Of a DNA stretch of 64,000 nt, positions 1 through 8,763 are shown piece after piece (position 1 is the stretch's first letter; each line of letters starts with the position of its first letter). The stretch comes from Silicimonas sp. Its GTDB lineage: Bacteria; Pseudomonadota; Alphaproteobacteria; Rhodobacterales; Rhodobacteraceae. The notes beneath the pieces were generated by a model, which searched no databases, was not told the DNA's origin, and saw only the letters and a list, made by a program, of their open reading frames with translations. The stretch covers positions 28,540 to 92,539 of the forward strand of contig JAJDZT010000089.1 in assembly GCA_022824525.1 (NCBI GenBank). Direction: 5' to 3'. Made by a program: the position numbers and the translations under genes.

Positions 1-20
1 CGATTGGGGCTGTCAGACGC

Positions 21-1037
21 CTAGACCTTGTACATCCCGTCATAGATTGGCTCGAGCGTCTCGTGATCGAAGAGGCTGGAGACGGAGGTTCCGTGCCAGA
101 TGTTCATGATGGCCTGCGCGAACATGGGCGCCGTGGGCACGATGCGAATGTTCTTGGCCGCTTTGGTGGCTTCGGTCGGTTCGATCGTGTCGGTAACGAC
201 GAGGCTTTTCATGACAGAGTTCGTCACGCGCTCGATCGCGGGCCCGGACAACACGCCATGTGAGATATAGGCGTGAACTTCCTTGGCGCCTGCGTCCATC
301 AGCGTCTCAGCGCCTTTGCAGAGCGTACCGGCCGTATCGACGATGTCGTCGACAACGATGCAGACCCTGTCTTTCACGTCGCCGATCACGGTCATCTCCG
401 CGATTTCACCGGGCTTTTCGCGCCGCTTGTCGACGATTGAGAGCGGAGCACCGATCCGTTGGGCAAGCTCGCGCGCGCGGGCGACGCCGCCCACGTCCGG
501 CGACACGACCGTTACTTCTCCAAGCTGATCCTTGAAGGCGTGACGGACATCGAGCGCGAAGATCGGCGCGGCATAGAGGTTGTCCACGGGGATGTCGAAG
601 AAGCCCTGAATCTGCGCGGCGTGGAGATCCATGGTGAGTACGCGCTCAATGCCTGCGCTGACCATCATGTTGGCGACAAGCTTGGCCGTTATCGGCGTGC
701 GCGCTTTCGTGCGGCGATCCTGGCGAGCATAGCCGAAATAAGGGATGACGGCCGTGATGCGTTGCGCCGAGGACCGACGCAGGGCGTCCGACATGATCAA
801 CAGCTCCATCAGGTTGTCGTTCGCGGGGTTCGACGTTGACTGGAGAATGAACATATCTTCGCCGCGGACGTTCTCGAAAACTTCGACGAATATCTCGCCG
901 TCGTTGAAACGTTCCACCCGTGCATCGACGAGGCCGACGCTGACACCCCGATGCATTGACATGCGTCGGGCAACAGCCTTCGCAAGCCCGGGGTTACCGT
1001 TTCCAGATATGATCTTGGGTTCCTGAAGTTGAGGCAT
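21..1037 (-). CDS. prs: Ribose-phosphate pyrophosphokinase
   Basis: Makes PRPP from ribose 5-phosphate and ATP in the cytosol, feeding purine, pyrimidine, histidine and NAD synthesis. The 338-residue product has the family's usual length. It shows the N-terminal ISGNGNP start, the flexible-loop region with [10 protein letters not shown], the [12 protein letters not shown] segment, and the PRPP-binding loop [11 protein letters not shown] near the C terminus. The frame is open 54 bases further upstream, but the conserved family start is MPQLQEPK, so I chose the ATG at 1037. It diverges from the isomerase gene that begins at 1148. Several other PRPP-using or nucleotide genes (guaA, hpt, purD, pyrG) lie in the same window but are not in an operon with it. 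Confidence 0.97.
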   Translation of the reverse strand: MPQLQEPKIISGNGNPGLAKAVARRMSMHRGVSVGLVDARVERFNDGEIFVEVFENVRGEDMFILQSTSNPANDNLMELLIMSDALRRSSAQRITAVIPYFGYARQDRRTKARTPITAKLVANMMVSAGIERVLTMDLHAAQIQGFFDIPVDNLYAAPIFALDVRHAFKDQLGEVTVVSPDVGGVARARELAQRIGAPLSIVDKRREKPGEIAEMTVIGDVKDRVCIVVDDIVDTAGTLCKGAETLMDAGAKEVHAYISHGVLSGPAIERVTNSVMKSLVVTDTIEPTEATKAAKNIRIVPTAPMFAQAIMNIWHGTSVSSLFDHETLEPIYDGMYKV

Positions 1038-1147
1038 TGGCAGCACTGTCCCTTTGGTCCGCTTCTCGTAACGGATTCGTAACGTTGACACCGCTTAACA
1101 CGGGCATAGGGTCAGGCAAACACGAACGCCGAGGAGAACCCCGCAAA

Positions 1148-1747
1148 ATGGCGCATATTGACTATTACCTCGCGACGATTTCCCCGAATTGCTATCTTGC
1201 CGGCACACGCCCGGCGGAAATTGCGGCAAAACATGGGGCGACGATTACGTACAAGCCTCTCGACATCATGGGTCTCTTTTCGCGTACCGGAGGTGTGCCG
1301 CCAGGGCAGCGTCATCAGTCCCGGCAGGAATATCGCCTTATGGAGATGGAGCGCAGTTCAAAGCTTGCGGGTTTGCCGCTGAACTTGAAACCCGCGCATT
1401 GGCCGACCAACCCGGCTCCAGCGTCTTATGCTCTGATCGCAGCACAAAAAGCCGGTGGCGGTGACCTTGGAGGACTGGTTTTCGCAATAACGCGCGCGTG
1501 TTGGGCGGAAGAGAAAGACGTTGCCGACGATGCCGTAATCAAAGAATGTCTGGAAGCGAACGGTTTCGATCCTTCACTTGCGGACACCGGTCTGCTTTCA
1601 GGGGCCGAGACGTATGAAGCGAACCTGGAAGAGGCGGTGAATGCTGGCGTCTTTGGCGCGCCCTTCTTCATCACGGATGATGGCGCGCGCTTCTGGGGAC
1701 AGGATCGGATTGAGCAGTTGGACATGCATCTTGGAGGCCAGCTCTAA
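1148..1747 (+). CDS. 2-hydroxychromene-2-carboxylate isomerase family (DsbA-like thioredoxin fold)
   Basis: The 199-residue protein matches the HCCA isomerase/kappa-class GST family of the DsbA-like fold. It opens with IDYYLATISPNCYLAG, where the family places its glutathione-contacting Ser/Cys. It has the GVFGAPFF cis-proline segment and ends with FWGQDRIEQLD, which is nearly diagnostic. Members isomerise aromatic catabolic intermediates or act as glutathione-dependent oxidoreductases; the physiological substrate here cannot be read from sequence. The start is the ATG at 1148, because the reading frame further upstream overlaps the prs promoter region and has no family similarity. The hydrolase gene follows 3 bases downstream, so the two are probably cotranscribed. 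Confidence 0.85.
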   Translation: MAHIDYYLATISPNCYLAGTRPAEIAAKHGATITYKPLDIMGLFSRTGGVPPGQRHQSRQEYRLMEMERSSKLAGLPLNLKPAHWPTNPAPASYALIAAQKAGGGDLGGLVFAITRACWAEEKDVADDAVIKECLEANGFDPSLADTGLLSGAETYEANLEEAVNAGVFGAPFFITDDGARFWGQDRIEQLDMHLGGQL

Positions 1748-1750
1748 ACT

Positions 1751-2521
1751 ATGGCGGTGAAGCAACCTCTGGCGCTCATTCATTGCGCACTTGGACGGGC
1801 GTCGAATTGGCGGCCGTTCCTGAACGCGATCGAGCGCCCGATTTCTCCGTTGCTGATCGAATTGCCAGGACACGGGCTTGCGGAGAAATACGACACGTCC
1901 CGCGACTACTCCGATCAGGCCGTCGAATTGGCGCTGGAGGAAATGCCTTCTGAGCCAGTTCCGTTGATCGGGCATTCCTTTGGAGCGGTGCTTGCGCTGC
2001 GAATTGCTGTCGAACGTCCGTACCGCGTGTCCTCGCTGGTCCTTGTAGAGCCGGTGTTCTTTGCGGCCGTGAAAGGGCGCTGGGCATTCGAAAAGGTGGA
2101 GCGGGACCTGTCCAGTTTCCACAAGAAGATGGCGGCAGCTGAGCATGCGACCGCCGCGAAGGAGTTTCACGCAATTTGGGGCGATGGCACGCCTTGGAGC
2201 GAACTTACGCCAGATCAGCGCGCGTATATGGTGGACCGTATCCCCTTGATCCCGCCGGGAGACGCGCTTCTTATCGATGATCGGCGGGGGCTATTGATGG
2301 AAGATCGGCTGGAAGAACTCGATATGCCGGTCACGTTTGTCGATGGCGGGGATACGCACCCCGTTATCCCGGAGATCATCTCGACCATTGGCGACCGGAT
2401 CCCGGATGCGGAATGGGTGACGGTACCGGAGGCGGGTCACATGTTGCCAATGACACATCCCGAGCGGCTGCTTGAAGCTGTGGGTGATCGCCTGTTTGTG
2501 GAGCCGCCGAAGCTCGATTGA
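1751..2521 (+). CDS. Alpha/beta hydrolase
   Basis: A 256-residue alpha/beta-hydrolase-fold protein. Visible elements are an early LIHCALGRASNW oxyanion strand, the nucleophile elbow GHSFGA (Ser near residue 76), an acidic residue in the late FVDGGDTHP strand and a catalytic His in EAGHMLPMTHPERL. There is no signal peptide, so it should be cytosolic. It starts 3 bases after the stop of the isomerase gene and is likely cotranscribed with it, which hints at a small catabolic pair, but the substrate is unknown. It could be an esterase, a C-C hydrolase or a lactonase. Confidence 0.85.
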   Translation: MAVKQPLALIHCALGRASNWRPFLNAIERPISPLLIELPGHGLAEKYDTSRDYSDQAVELALEEMPSEPVPLIGHSFGAVLALRIAVERPYRVSSLVLVEPVFFAAVKGRWAFEKVERDLSSFHKKMAAAEHATAAKEFHAIWGDGTPWSELTPDQRAYMVDRIPLIPPGDALLIDDRRGLLMEDRLEELDMPVTFVDGGDTHPVIPEIISTIGDRIPDAEWVTVPEAGHMLPMTHPERLLEAVGDRLFVEPPKLD

Positions 2522-2524
2522 CCG

Positions 2525-3022
2525 TTATTCCGTCAGGTCGTGCCGAACGACGTTGAAGCCTTCTGCATCCGTCGGCGGGACGAAGAATTTCGATACCTGG
2601 TGAAACTGCTCTTCCGTCACGGCGAAGGCGTGCTTTCCGTCGGCATTCCGCGCGCGTAGTCTTTCCAGAAGGAGCTCATCTGGCGCTTCAAGCACATGAA
2701 GCCTGTGATCCACGCCCGACTGGTCGATGATCCCACGCATCCAGCTTCGGCTTTCCACGGTGTTGGCCTGGAAATCGAGCACCACGGACAGGCCCGATTG
2801 CAGCAGGGCGACGATATGAGGTGCCATGGCATCCCGCAGCTTGGAAGAGCAGCGAACGAAGTCTTTGGGCGTGGTCATCTGGTCCGAATAAAGCGACGAC
2901 AACCAGTCGTCTTCGGAGATCAGAACCGTGCCGCTTTCCGACGCAAGTGTGCCCGCCAGCGTAGACTTTCCTGCGGCAATCTTTCCGCAAAGCATATGCA
3001 GCGTCGGTTTTTTCGCAGACAT
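2525..3022 (-). CDS. Small P-loop kinase (zeta-toxin / chloramphenicol phosphotransferase-like AAA_33)
   Basis: A 165-residue single-domain P-loop protein. The Walker A motif GKIAAGKST lies near residues 13-21, with an acidic ISEDDW segment after strand 2 and an arginine-rich lid (LLERLRARNADGKHAFAV). This fits the AAA_33 group of small kinases that phosphorylate small molecules or nucleotides; some homologues are annotated as ATPases or zeta-toxin-like. No antitoxin partner is adjacent, so a toxin role is not supported. It converges with the hydrolase gene (4 bases apart) and lies just downstream of tpiA on the same strand with a 29-base gap, so it is probably read from the tpiA transcript. 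Confidence 0.75.
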   Translation of the reverse strand: MSAKKPTLHMLCGKIAAGKSTLAGTLASESGTVLISEDDWLSSLYSDQMTTPKDFVRCSSKLRDAMAPHIVALLQSGLSVVLDFQANTVESRSWMRGIIDQSGVDHRLHVLEAPDELLLERLRARNADGKHAFAVTEEQFHQVSKFFVPPTDAEGFNVVRHDLTE

Positions 3023-3051
3023 GTGCGGTGCGCTCCCCTGCGGTTATGTCG

Positions 3052-3789
3052 TTAGCCTAGGGCGCTCACAATCCCGCCGAAATCAGCAGCCTTGAGGGAG
3101 GCTCCGCCCACAAGGGCGCCATCGACATTCGAGACGCCGAAAATCTCGTTCGCATTCGACGGTTTTACGGATCCACCGTAGAGAAGGCGCATGCCGGACG
3201 CGTCATCGCCAAAACGGGCTGTCAGTTGAGTGCGCATGTCGTCGTGGACTTCACCGATCTCGTCAAGCGTGGGAACTTTGCCAGTGCCAATTGCCCAGAC
3301 CGGTTCGTAAGCAATGACGGTGTTCGATGCCGTCGCGCCATCGGGAACCGAGCCCCGCAACTGAGCGCCTACAATAGCAAGCGTTTGGCCCGCCTCACGC
3401 TGCTCCAAGGTTTCGCCCACGCAGACGATGGCAGTCAGACCCGCGCGCCAAGCCGCTTCGGCCTTTGCACGCACCGTTGCGTCGGTTTCCCCGTGATCAG
3501 CACGACGCTCGCTATGGCCAACGATCACGTAGGTGGCCCCGGCATCGGAGAGCATTTCGGCTGAGACGTCGCCTGTGTGCGCGCCGGACGCCGCCACGTG
3601 GCAATCTTGTCCGCCCGTATCGATTGCTGTGCCGGAGGCGCGCTCGGAGAGCTTCGAAAGCAGTGTCGACGGAGGACAGATGAGCACCTCGCAACCGGGG
3701 GCGGGGTGTGCTGCGGCGAGCGCGTCAATCTCGGCAAGGCTTTCGGCCAGCCCGTTCATCTTCCAGTTTCCTGCGGCGAGTTTTTTCAT
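3052..3789 (-). CDS. tpiA: Triosephosphate isomerase
   Basis: Interconverts dihydroxyacetone phosphate and glyceraldehyde 3-phosphate. The 245 residues match the family length. All catalytic elements are visible: Lys in the N-terminal NWKMNG, His in GHSERR, and Glu in [11 protein letters not shown], followed by the mobile phosphate loop. The C-terminal phosphate-binding segments LLYGGSVKP and VGGASL are intact. The preceding glycosyltransferase gene on the same strand ends 49 bases upstream. Confidence 0.97.
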   Translation of the reverse strand: MKKLAAGNWKMNGLAESLAEIDALAAAHPAPGCEVLICPPSTLLSKLSERASGTAIDTGGQDCHVAASGAHTGDVSAEMLSDAGATYVIVGHSERRADHGETDATVRAKAEAAWRAGLTAIVCVGETLEQREAGQTLAIVGAQLRGSVPDGATASNTVIAYEPVWAIGTGKVPTLDEIGEVHDDMRTQLTARFGDDASGMRLLYGGSVKPSNANEIFGVSNVDGALVGGASLKAADFGGIVSALG

Positions 3790-3838
3790 CTTGGTTCTCC
3801 GTTCTGGCCTCCGGGATGCCGTGAAGCGAGGCGAAAGG

Positions 3839-5266
3839 TCAAGGGGTCAGGCAGGTCGCTGGCATCCGCCAGAAGCCGAACCGCAGACCTGCGTAAATGC
3901 CTTCGTTGGGTGCGTGGGCGCCGACTTCGCGAGCGCCTTCGCAATCGGGTGGCGCACTGTGAACAAAAAGGACGTCGTCGGTTGTTCCTGCGGGCAGGGG
4001 AAATGTTTGCTCGTAGAAGTTTCGTGGCTTGCCGTCTGGTGGCGGTGCATAGATTTCGAATGGCTCGCCCCAGAGCGTGTGGAACATGTCCGCAAGAACA
4101 CCCCGGCGCACGCCGACCAGAATGGACAGGTTTTCAGCCTTGGCTGTTTCCGCGGCGGCCACCGTGAGGGCTTCAGGTCCGAGATATCGTTTGGCGAGCA
4201 AAGTTCCATCAGGCAGGCGGAGCCTGTCGGCGGTCATGTAGGCCAGTGGCAAAGCGATGGCGACGAGGGTGCCAAGTGAAAGTGAGATCTTCAGCAATCT
4301 TGGACCGAGCGTTGCCGCGGCAAGCGCCGAACCTGCGACATAGGCTGTCACCGCCCAATTCGCGTTGGCGCCCGCACGTGCGGCCTGAACCGTCATCAGC
4401 AGAATGACGGGAAGCGATAACAGAAGCAGTGCCCGGCTTTCCGGCCCGCGTCGCCCGAATGTCACCAGCGCAAACAAGAGCGCGCCAAACAGGAGGGGAC
4501 CGAATACCACCAACTGCGATGCTACAAACTCAAGCCCTGCAGACGGATTGAACAGCACCTCCCCAAGCTTTGCGTTGTCTTCCGCCACGTGCCGGAAGGT
4601 GGTGCCGCCGTTTTGCAGGTTCCAGAGCAGGTTCGGCGACAAGACAAGGATTGCCGTCACCGCGCTGACAGCTGCATCCCGCCAGCCGATTCTTGCGGAC
4701 GGTACGAACAGCGCGGCAGTTGCAAGGAGCAAGGGAAGATAAAGCGCGGCATACTTTCCGAGCATTCCCATGCCTGCGGCCAGCCCCAGCACCAGTGCCC
4801 AGACCAGCGACGGCTTAACCCGGAGATACGTCCAAGCCAGAAGCCCGAGTGCAAAGAACGGGAGCATGACTGTATCTGTTGAAAACTGCCAGCTACCAAC
4901 GGCGACGAAAGGCAGCGTGACGTAAAGTACAGCGGCCCATGGGCCTGTGTTCCCGCCGTACAATCGAGCTGCCGTCAGACCGATCAATCCTCCGGTGATC
5001 GCGTGGAGAACCGGTCCGGACACCCTGATCCAATATTGGTGATCCGAACCGGCGAGTTCGGTCACCGCCGCAAGCCAGAACGCAATCAGCGGTGGTTTCG
5101 AGAAATAGCCCCAGTCGAGGTTTTGACCCCAAAGCCAGTATTGGGCTTCATCCACCCAGAGGTCCGTTCGGTCAAAAGCGAGCGTCAGAACGCGCCAAGC
5201 CGTCAGGACGAGAATGAAGAGCGCGGCGCGCGCGGGCTCAGAGTACGGCGCTGCGCTTTTCGACAT
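3839..5266 (-). CDS. GT39-family membrane glycosyltransferase (ArnT/PMT-like)
   Basis: A 475-residue polytopic membrane protein of the GT-C/ArnT-like fold (PMT_2). The Asp39-Glu40 pair in WVDEAQYW of the first external loop is the family's catalytic signature, and roughly ten hydrophobic segments follow, with a soluble C-terminal part containing the [13 protein letters not shown] segment. Such enzymes move a sugar from undecaprenyl phosphate to lipid A, core or another periplasmic acceptor. It is the third gene of a coupled operon: its start overlaps the end of the LABN gene by 29 bases, and the LABN gene overlaps the GT2 gene by 20. That context supports a lipid A or surface-glycan decoration pathway; the sugar and acceptor are not determined. 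Confidence 0.85.
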   Translation of the reverse strand: MSKSAAPYSEPARAALFILVLTAWRVLTLAFDRTDLWVDEAQYWLWGQNLDWGYFSKPPLIAFWLAAVTELAGSDHQYWIRVSGPVLHAITGGLIGLTAARLYGGNTGPWAAVLYVTLPFVAVGSWQFSTDTVMLPFFALGLLAWTYLRVKPSLVWALVLGLAAGMGMLGKYAALYLPLLLATAALFVPSARIGWRDAAVSAVTAILVLSPNLLWNLQNGGTTFRHVAEDNAKLGEVLFNPSAGLEFVASQLVVFGPLLFGALLFALVTFGRRGPESRALLLLSLPVILLMTVQAARAGANANWAVTAYVAGSALAAATLGPRLLKISLSLGTLVAIALPLAYMTADRLRLPDGTLLAKRYLGPEALTVAAAETAKAENLSILVGVRRGVLADMFHTLWGEPFEIYAPPPDGKPRNFYEQTFPLPAGTTDDVLFVHSAPPDCEGAREVGAHAPNEGIYAGLRFGFWRMPATCLTP

Positions 5267-5549
5267 GAATTAGCCAGAGGTTACGGGCGTACACCACGAC
5301 GCCGAACGCCTGTCCCAGAATGATGACCGGTTCGCCACGATAGATGCCGTAGGCCAACAAGAGCAGTCCCCCCATAATGGAGAACCACCAAAAGGCTACG
5401 GGCATGACAGATTTGCGTGCCTTTTCCGAACTGATCCATTGAATCAGGAAACGCGCCGAGAACATGAGCTGTGCGAACAGCCCAACGCCCAACCACACAA
5501 GATCAAGCGTCGAAGTGACTTTGAAATATTCAAGAAGGCTCTGGATCAT
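5238..5549 (-). CDS. Lipid-A-disaccharide synthase N-terminal-like domain (LABN) membrane protein
   Basis: A 103-residue membrane protein with three hydrophobic helices. It carries the LABN signature: FLIQWISSEKARKSVMPVAFW followed by SIMGGLLLLAYGIYRGEPVIILGQ and a terminal Arg-Asn-Leu. Despite the domain name it has no LpxB catalytic region. Stand-alone LABN proteins are typically found beside GT2 and GT39 enzymes that modify lipid A or other envelope glycans, possibly as a membrane partner or flippase-like subunit. It overlaps both neighbours (20 bases with GT2, 29 with GT39), so it is translationally coupled and probably works with them. Confidence 0.85.
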   Translation of the reverse strand: MIQSLLEYFKVTSTLDLVWLGVGLFAQLMFSARFLIQWISSEKARKSVMPVAFWWFSIMGGLLLLAYGIYRGEPVIILGQAFGVVVYARNLWLIHVEKRSAVL

Positions 5550-6273
5550 CCGGCCACCTCGTTTCGTCTCGGGATACGCGCTTTGTCCGCCGGATCAGCC
5601 ACATGACCCCGAATAGGTCAACAGCACCCACGATTGCGCGTTGGAGATTGGTATAATTGGAAGCCCCGGCATGCCGCTCGGCATGCGATACGGGAAGGTG
5701 CATCACGCTCAGCCCCTGCGCCTTGAAAAGGGCAGGCAGGTAGCGATGCATATGATTGAAGAACGGAAGAGAGAGAAAATCGTCCCGTCGGAAAGCCTTC
5801 AGACCGCAGCCGGTATCACGGGTGCCGTCCCGGAGCAGCAGGGAACGAAGCCCATTTGCGAAACGGCTGGCCCAACGCTTTGACAATGTGTCCTGCCGTT
5901 TCTGCCGTTCTCCCGCGACAAGGCCTGGCGGTGTATCCCCCAGAAGTGGGGCAACCATGTTCGGGATTTCCGACGGCGGGTTTTGCCCATCGCCGTCCAT
6001 GGTGCATATGACGGCTCCGCGGGCGGCCATGACGCCGGAATGGACAGCCGCAGATTGGCCTGCGGATCGTGGATGCTGAACGATGCGAAGCCACGGTTTT
6101 CCAAGTGCCTTCGCTTTCTCTGCGGTCCCATCGTCAGAGCCATCATCGACGAAAACAGCTTCGAAGTTTTGGTCTGCGCATGCCTCTTCGATTGCCGCGA
6201 CCAGATGCGCGACATTGTCAGCTTCGTTCTTCATTGGAACGACGATGGAGAAGTCTGGCCTGCTCTCCGCCAT
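5530..6273 (-). CDS. GT2-family glycosyltransferase (polyprenyl-phosphate sugar synthase type)
   Basis: A 247-residue GT-A fold enzyme of the DPM1/ArnC class. It has the nucleotide-sugar motif VDDGSDDGT (about residues 42-50), the metal-binding Asp93-Gly-Asp95 in TMDGDGQ, and GCGLKAFRR as the acceptor-side motif. There is only one clear hydrophobic segment near the C terminus, unlike longer homologues with two. It would load a hexose-type sugar from an NDP donor onto undecaprenyl phosphate on the cytoplasmic face. It is the first gene of the three-gene operon with the LABN protein and the GT39 transferase, which gives a complete donor-to-acceptor route. Confidence 0.9.
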   Translation of the reverse strand: MAESRPDFSIVVPMKNEADNVAHLVAAIEEACADQNFEAVFVDDGSDDGTAEKAKALGKPWLRIVQHPRSAGQSAAVHSGVMAARGAVICTMDGDGQNPPSEIPNMVAPLLGDTPPGLVAGERQKRQDTLSKRWASRFANGLRSLLLRDGTRDTGCGLKAFRRDDFLSLPFFNHMHRYLPALFKAQGLSVMHLPVSHAERHAGASNYTNLQRAIVGAVDLFGVMWLIRRTKRVSRDETRWPDDPEPS

Positions 6274-6440
6274 ATGCCCGCTGCCCGTTTTTTCTATGCT
6301 TTGGCTTTGCGGGGCAGGCTACAGGAAGGCAAGCGGAAAGTAACGCAGGTTTCAGACATCAGCGAAAAACGGACACTTGATGCCGGGATTTGGCTTCAGG
6401 GGGTAGGGATGGCCGGACTGATCAGGCCCTTCGCCGCAAC

Positions 6441-6824
6441 TCAGGAGTTGTTCGCGCGCTCGGCCGCCAGCTCTTCGACGTCTTTGAACTTGATCGATTC
6501 CCCGCAGCCGCAAGCATCTGCAACATTGGGATTGCGGAACTTGAAGCCGCTCTCGAGAAGCGAGGTTTCGTAGTCGATTTCAGTCCCGAACAGGAACATC
6601 TGGGCCATCGGCGCGATCATCACACGCGCACCGTCCTGTTCGACCACTTCATCGTTCGGATCAATCTCGGCCGCGTAATCCATGGTGTACTCCATGCCCG
6701 CGCATCCGCCTTTTTTGACACCAATCCGAAGGCCCTGATGGCCTTCTTTTTCCATTAGCTTGCGGATATGGCGCACAGCGGCGTCCGTGATTGTAACAGG
6801 TGATTTGCCGGGAATGCCGAACAT
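6441..6824 (-). CDS. Iron-sulfur cluster insertion protein, IscA/ErpA/SufA type (HesB family)
   Basis: An A-type Fe-S carrier of 127 residues. The three conserved cysteines are present: Cys41 in GGCAGMEY, and Cys105 and Cys107 in the C-terminal CGCGES motif. It takes a nascent cluster from the scaffold and passes it to apo-proteins. The reading frame is open for 35 further codons, but MFGIPGKSPVTIT matches the family start, so I set it at 6824. The C terminus is about 15 residues longer than short homologues. A second Fe-S assembly factor (SufT type) lies 1.4 kb away on the same strand, beyond the broken phosphodiesterase gene. Confidence 0.92.
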   Translation of the reverse strand: MFGIPGKSPVTITDAAVRHIRKLMEKEGHQGLRIGVKKGGCAGMEYTMDYAAEIDPNDEVVEQDGARVMIAPMAQMFLFGTEIDYETSLLESGFKFRNPNVADACGCGESIKFKDVEELAAERANNS

Positions 6825-6916
6825 CGTGTGTCTCCTTGAATTTCCAAGATAGGAGGTTGCCTGAGGTGTCTCAAGCGTCTTGGCGTGAAATCCCTGAAAC
6901 TCTTCGAGAATATGTA

Positions 6917-6946
6917 ACGCGCGCCGCAATTTCTTGGGGCGCGCGT
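6917..6946 (-). terminator. GC-rich hairpin between the phosphodiesterase and the Fe-S gene
   Basis: A perfect 9-base inverted repeat (6917-6925 with 6938-6946) with a 12-base loop lies 36 bases beyond the stop of the phosphodiesterase frame and 92 bases upstream of the Fe-S carrier start. It has the position of a minus-strand terminator but no clear T-tract follows, so it may be only a weak or Rho-assisted stop. Confidence 0.4.
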
Positions 6947-6981
6947 AATTCTTGACTTTGGAGCAGATCTCACTGCCCGGG

Positions 6982-8191
6982 TTACAGGCCCATGCAATTC
7001 GCGTAATAGGTCACGGTCGCCGGCCAGTCGGAAAAAACGCCTTCCACGCCAACGTCCTGTGCGAGAACGTGAAGAAGTTCGTATGTCACGCCGTCATTGT
7101 CCGTGATGTCCGAAATCGACTGGTAATACCAACCACCCCCGGTCTTCAGAGGGCCGGAGCGCTCCAGCGTCCAGGTGATAATGCCCAGACCTGCAGCCTT
7201 GGCTTCCTTGGCGAGCAACGAGGGAACAATGGTATCACCATCGAGTGTCACCAGCATCCATGTCGGTGGTGCGATGTAGTTAACGCCCATCTCCGCCAAT
7301 TCCTGCATGGTATTCGGCCAAGTGCTGGCGTCCATCGGCGAATACCCATCGATGTTGTATTCATCCATCAGGTAGACGGCTTGGGCTCCGAAAATCTGGT
7401 TCGTTTTCAATCCAGTACAGGACGTCTTCAAGGTTGAAGGATTGCGCCCAGACACGCGAGGGGGCGATGCCTGCGGCCTTGTATTCATCAATCAGCTTCT
7501 GTGCGTAGTCCTGCTGGGAAAACCCGTTAAAGGGCATCTCGACGGAAGGGGGCTTGAGCTCAGGCGTGAAATCAGCGCCGAGCGAGTCGAACAAGGCGAT
7601 TGACTCCGCATGGGTCATGATCTGGGCGTCATCGACATAAAGATCAGTTCGGTAAGGCGCTGTTCCTCCTAGATAATCTTTCGCGCTGGTCGCTGAAGTG
7701 TTCGCTGCGTCCATCTTGGGATTCAAGGTTCGGAACTCGGCCAGGGTCAATTCGGACGTGCGACATTCCGCGGTCGCTTTCGCGTCGCCATTCGCGGGTG
7801 AGAAGGGTGCCACACATTTCGAAGACAGCGCGCTGGTGACGATATCGGTCGTTGTGTGCAGGTCGTTTTGCGCATGGCGGCAAACCAGTTCCTTGTCCGC
7901 CGTGAAAGTTACGTCGCATTCGAGAATGCCTGCGCCTTGGCGCGCGGCTGCGATATTGGATTCCACCGTGTGCTCGGGATATTTCAGCGGTGCCCCGCGG
8001 TGTCCGATGGAAAACTTCGACACTTCGGGTGTTTGACCCACACAGGAGGCAAGCTTCTCTTTCAGGGGGCTGTCGTCCATCTTGTCGATCAGAAAGAACG
8101 GGCGTTGACCGTAGGACAGCGGTTCAGCGGCTATGAGCGGACCCGCAGCCAGAACTGTAGCTGCAGTCATTAGGGCGATCTTGATTTTCAT
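6982..8191 (-). pseudogene. Glycerophosphodiester phosphodiesterase, interrupted by a +1 frameshift
   Basis: The two halves are separate frames that together make one secreted GDPD. The N-terminal part starts at 8191 with a signal peptide (AATVLAAGPLIAAEP), then the catalytic start GHRGAP with PEHTVESN and LECDVTFTADKELVCRH. The C-terminal part has the [13 protein letters not shown] barrel strand and [10 protein letters not shown], and ends at 6982. The frames meet at 7391-7394, a run of four T on the coding strand; with three T the reading runs straight through as ..[13 protein letters not shown]. The enzyme would release alcohols from glycerophosphodiesters in the periplasm. Because the shift sits in a homopolymer and the rest is intact, a sequencing error or a very recent mutation is likely. 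Confidence 0.88.
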
Positions 8192-8272
8192 TGCGGTACT
8201 CCAGACGCGGTTTGCGCCGGGAGGGTTCCGTCTTTCGATGAAGGTCTCGTGACGCTTGGGTGAACCTTTGGT

Positions 8273-8644
8273 TTACATGAACCCAAGTTCGAGCCGGGCT
8301 TCGTCGGACATCATTTCCATGCCCCAGGGCGGTTCCCAAGTGAGTTCCACATCCACTTGTTTTACGCCCGGCAAAGGCTCCACGGCATCTGCCACCCAAC
8401 CCGGCATTTCGCCTGCAACCGGGCAACCCGGTGCGGTGAGCGTCATCACGACGGTAACAGCATTTTCATCTGTTATATCAATGGTATAAACGAGGCCCAG
8501 GTCGTAGATGTTTACCGGGATTTCCGGGTCGTACACCGAGCGGCACGCCTCGACCACCGCCTCGTGCAATGGATGGTCCGTTGAAGAGGGTTTGATAAGC
8601 GGTGTACCTTCGATGGGATCGCTGGGTTCGACGGTCATGGGCAA
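8273..8644 (-). CDS. SufT-type Fe-S assembly protein (MIP18/DUF59 family)
   Basis: A 123-residue MIP18-family protein. It shows the domain hallmarks: VVEACRSVYDPEIPVNIYDLGLVY, then VVMTLTAPGCPVAGEM with the conserved Cys, and ELTWEPPWGMEMMSDEAR at the C terminus. Such proteins (SufT, PaaD-like) help mature Fe-S enzymes. About 20 residues precede the domain. A second ATG two codons in (8638) is an equally possible start. It is 81 bases upstream of the phosphodiesterase start on the same strand, and divergent from tgt. Confidence 0.87.
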   Translation of the reverse strand: MPMTVEPSDPIEGTPLIKPSSTDHPLHEAVVEACRSVYDPEIPVNIYDLGLVYTIDITDENAVTVVMTLTAPGCPVAGEMPGWVADAVEPLPGVKQVDVELTWEPPWGMEMMSDEARLELGFM

Positions 8645-8763
8645 GTCCCGTTGTTTCTTCTCTGTGTATATAAAGGCTGTGAGGTAGGGGTAAACCCTGC
8701 CGGTGTGTCATCTTTTGCGGTCAAGGCTTGGCACTTGGCTCTGAGCAGGGCATTTGGGGGGCC

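Noticed and set aside
2525..3022. Zeta-toxin toxin-antitoxin module
   Set aside because: No small antitoxin gene is adjacent; the P-loop kinase sits downstream of tpiA, so it is more likely a small-molecule kinase.
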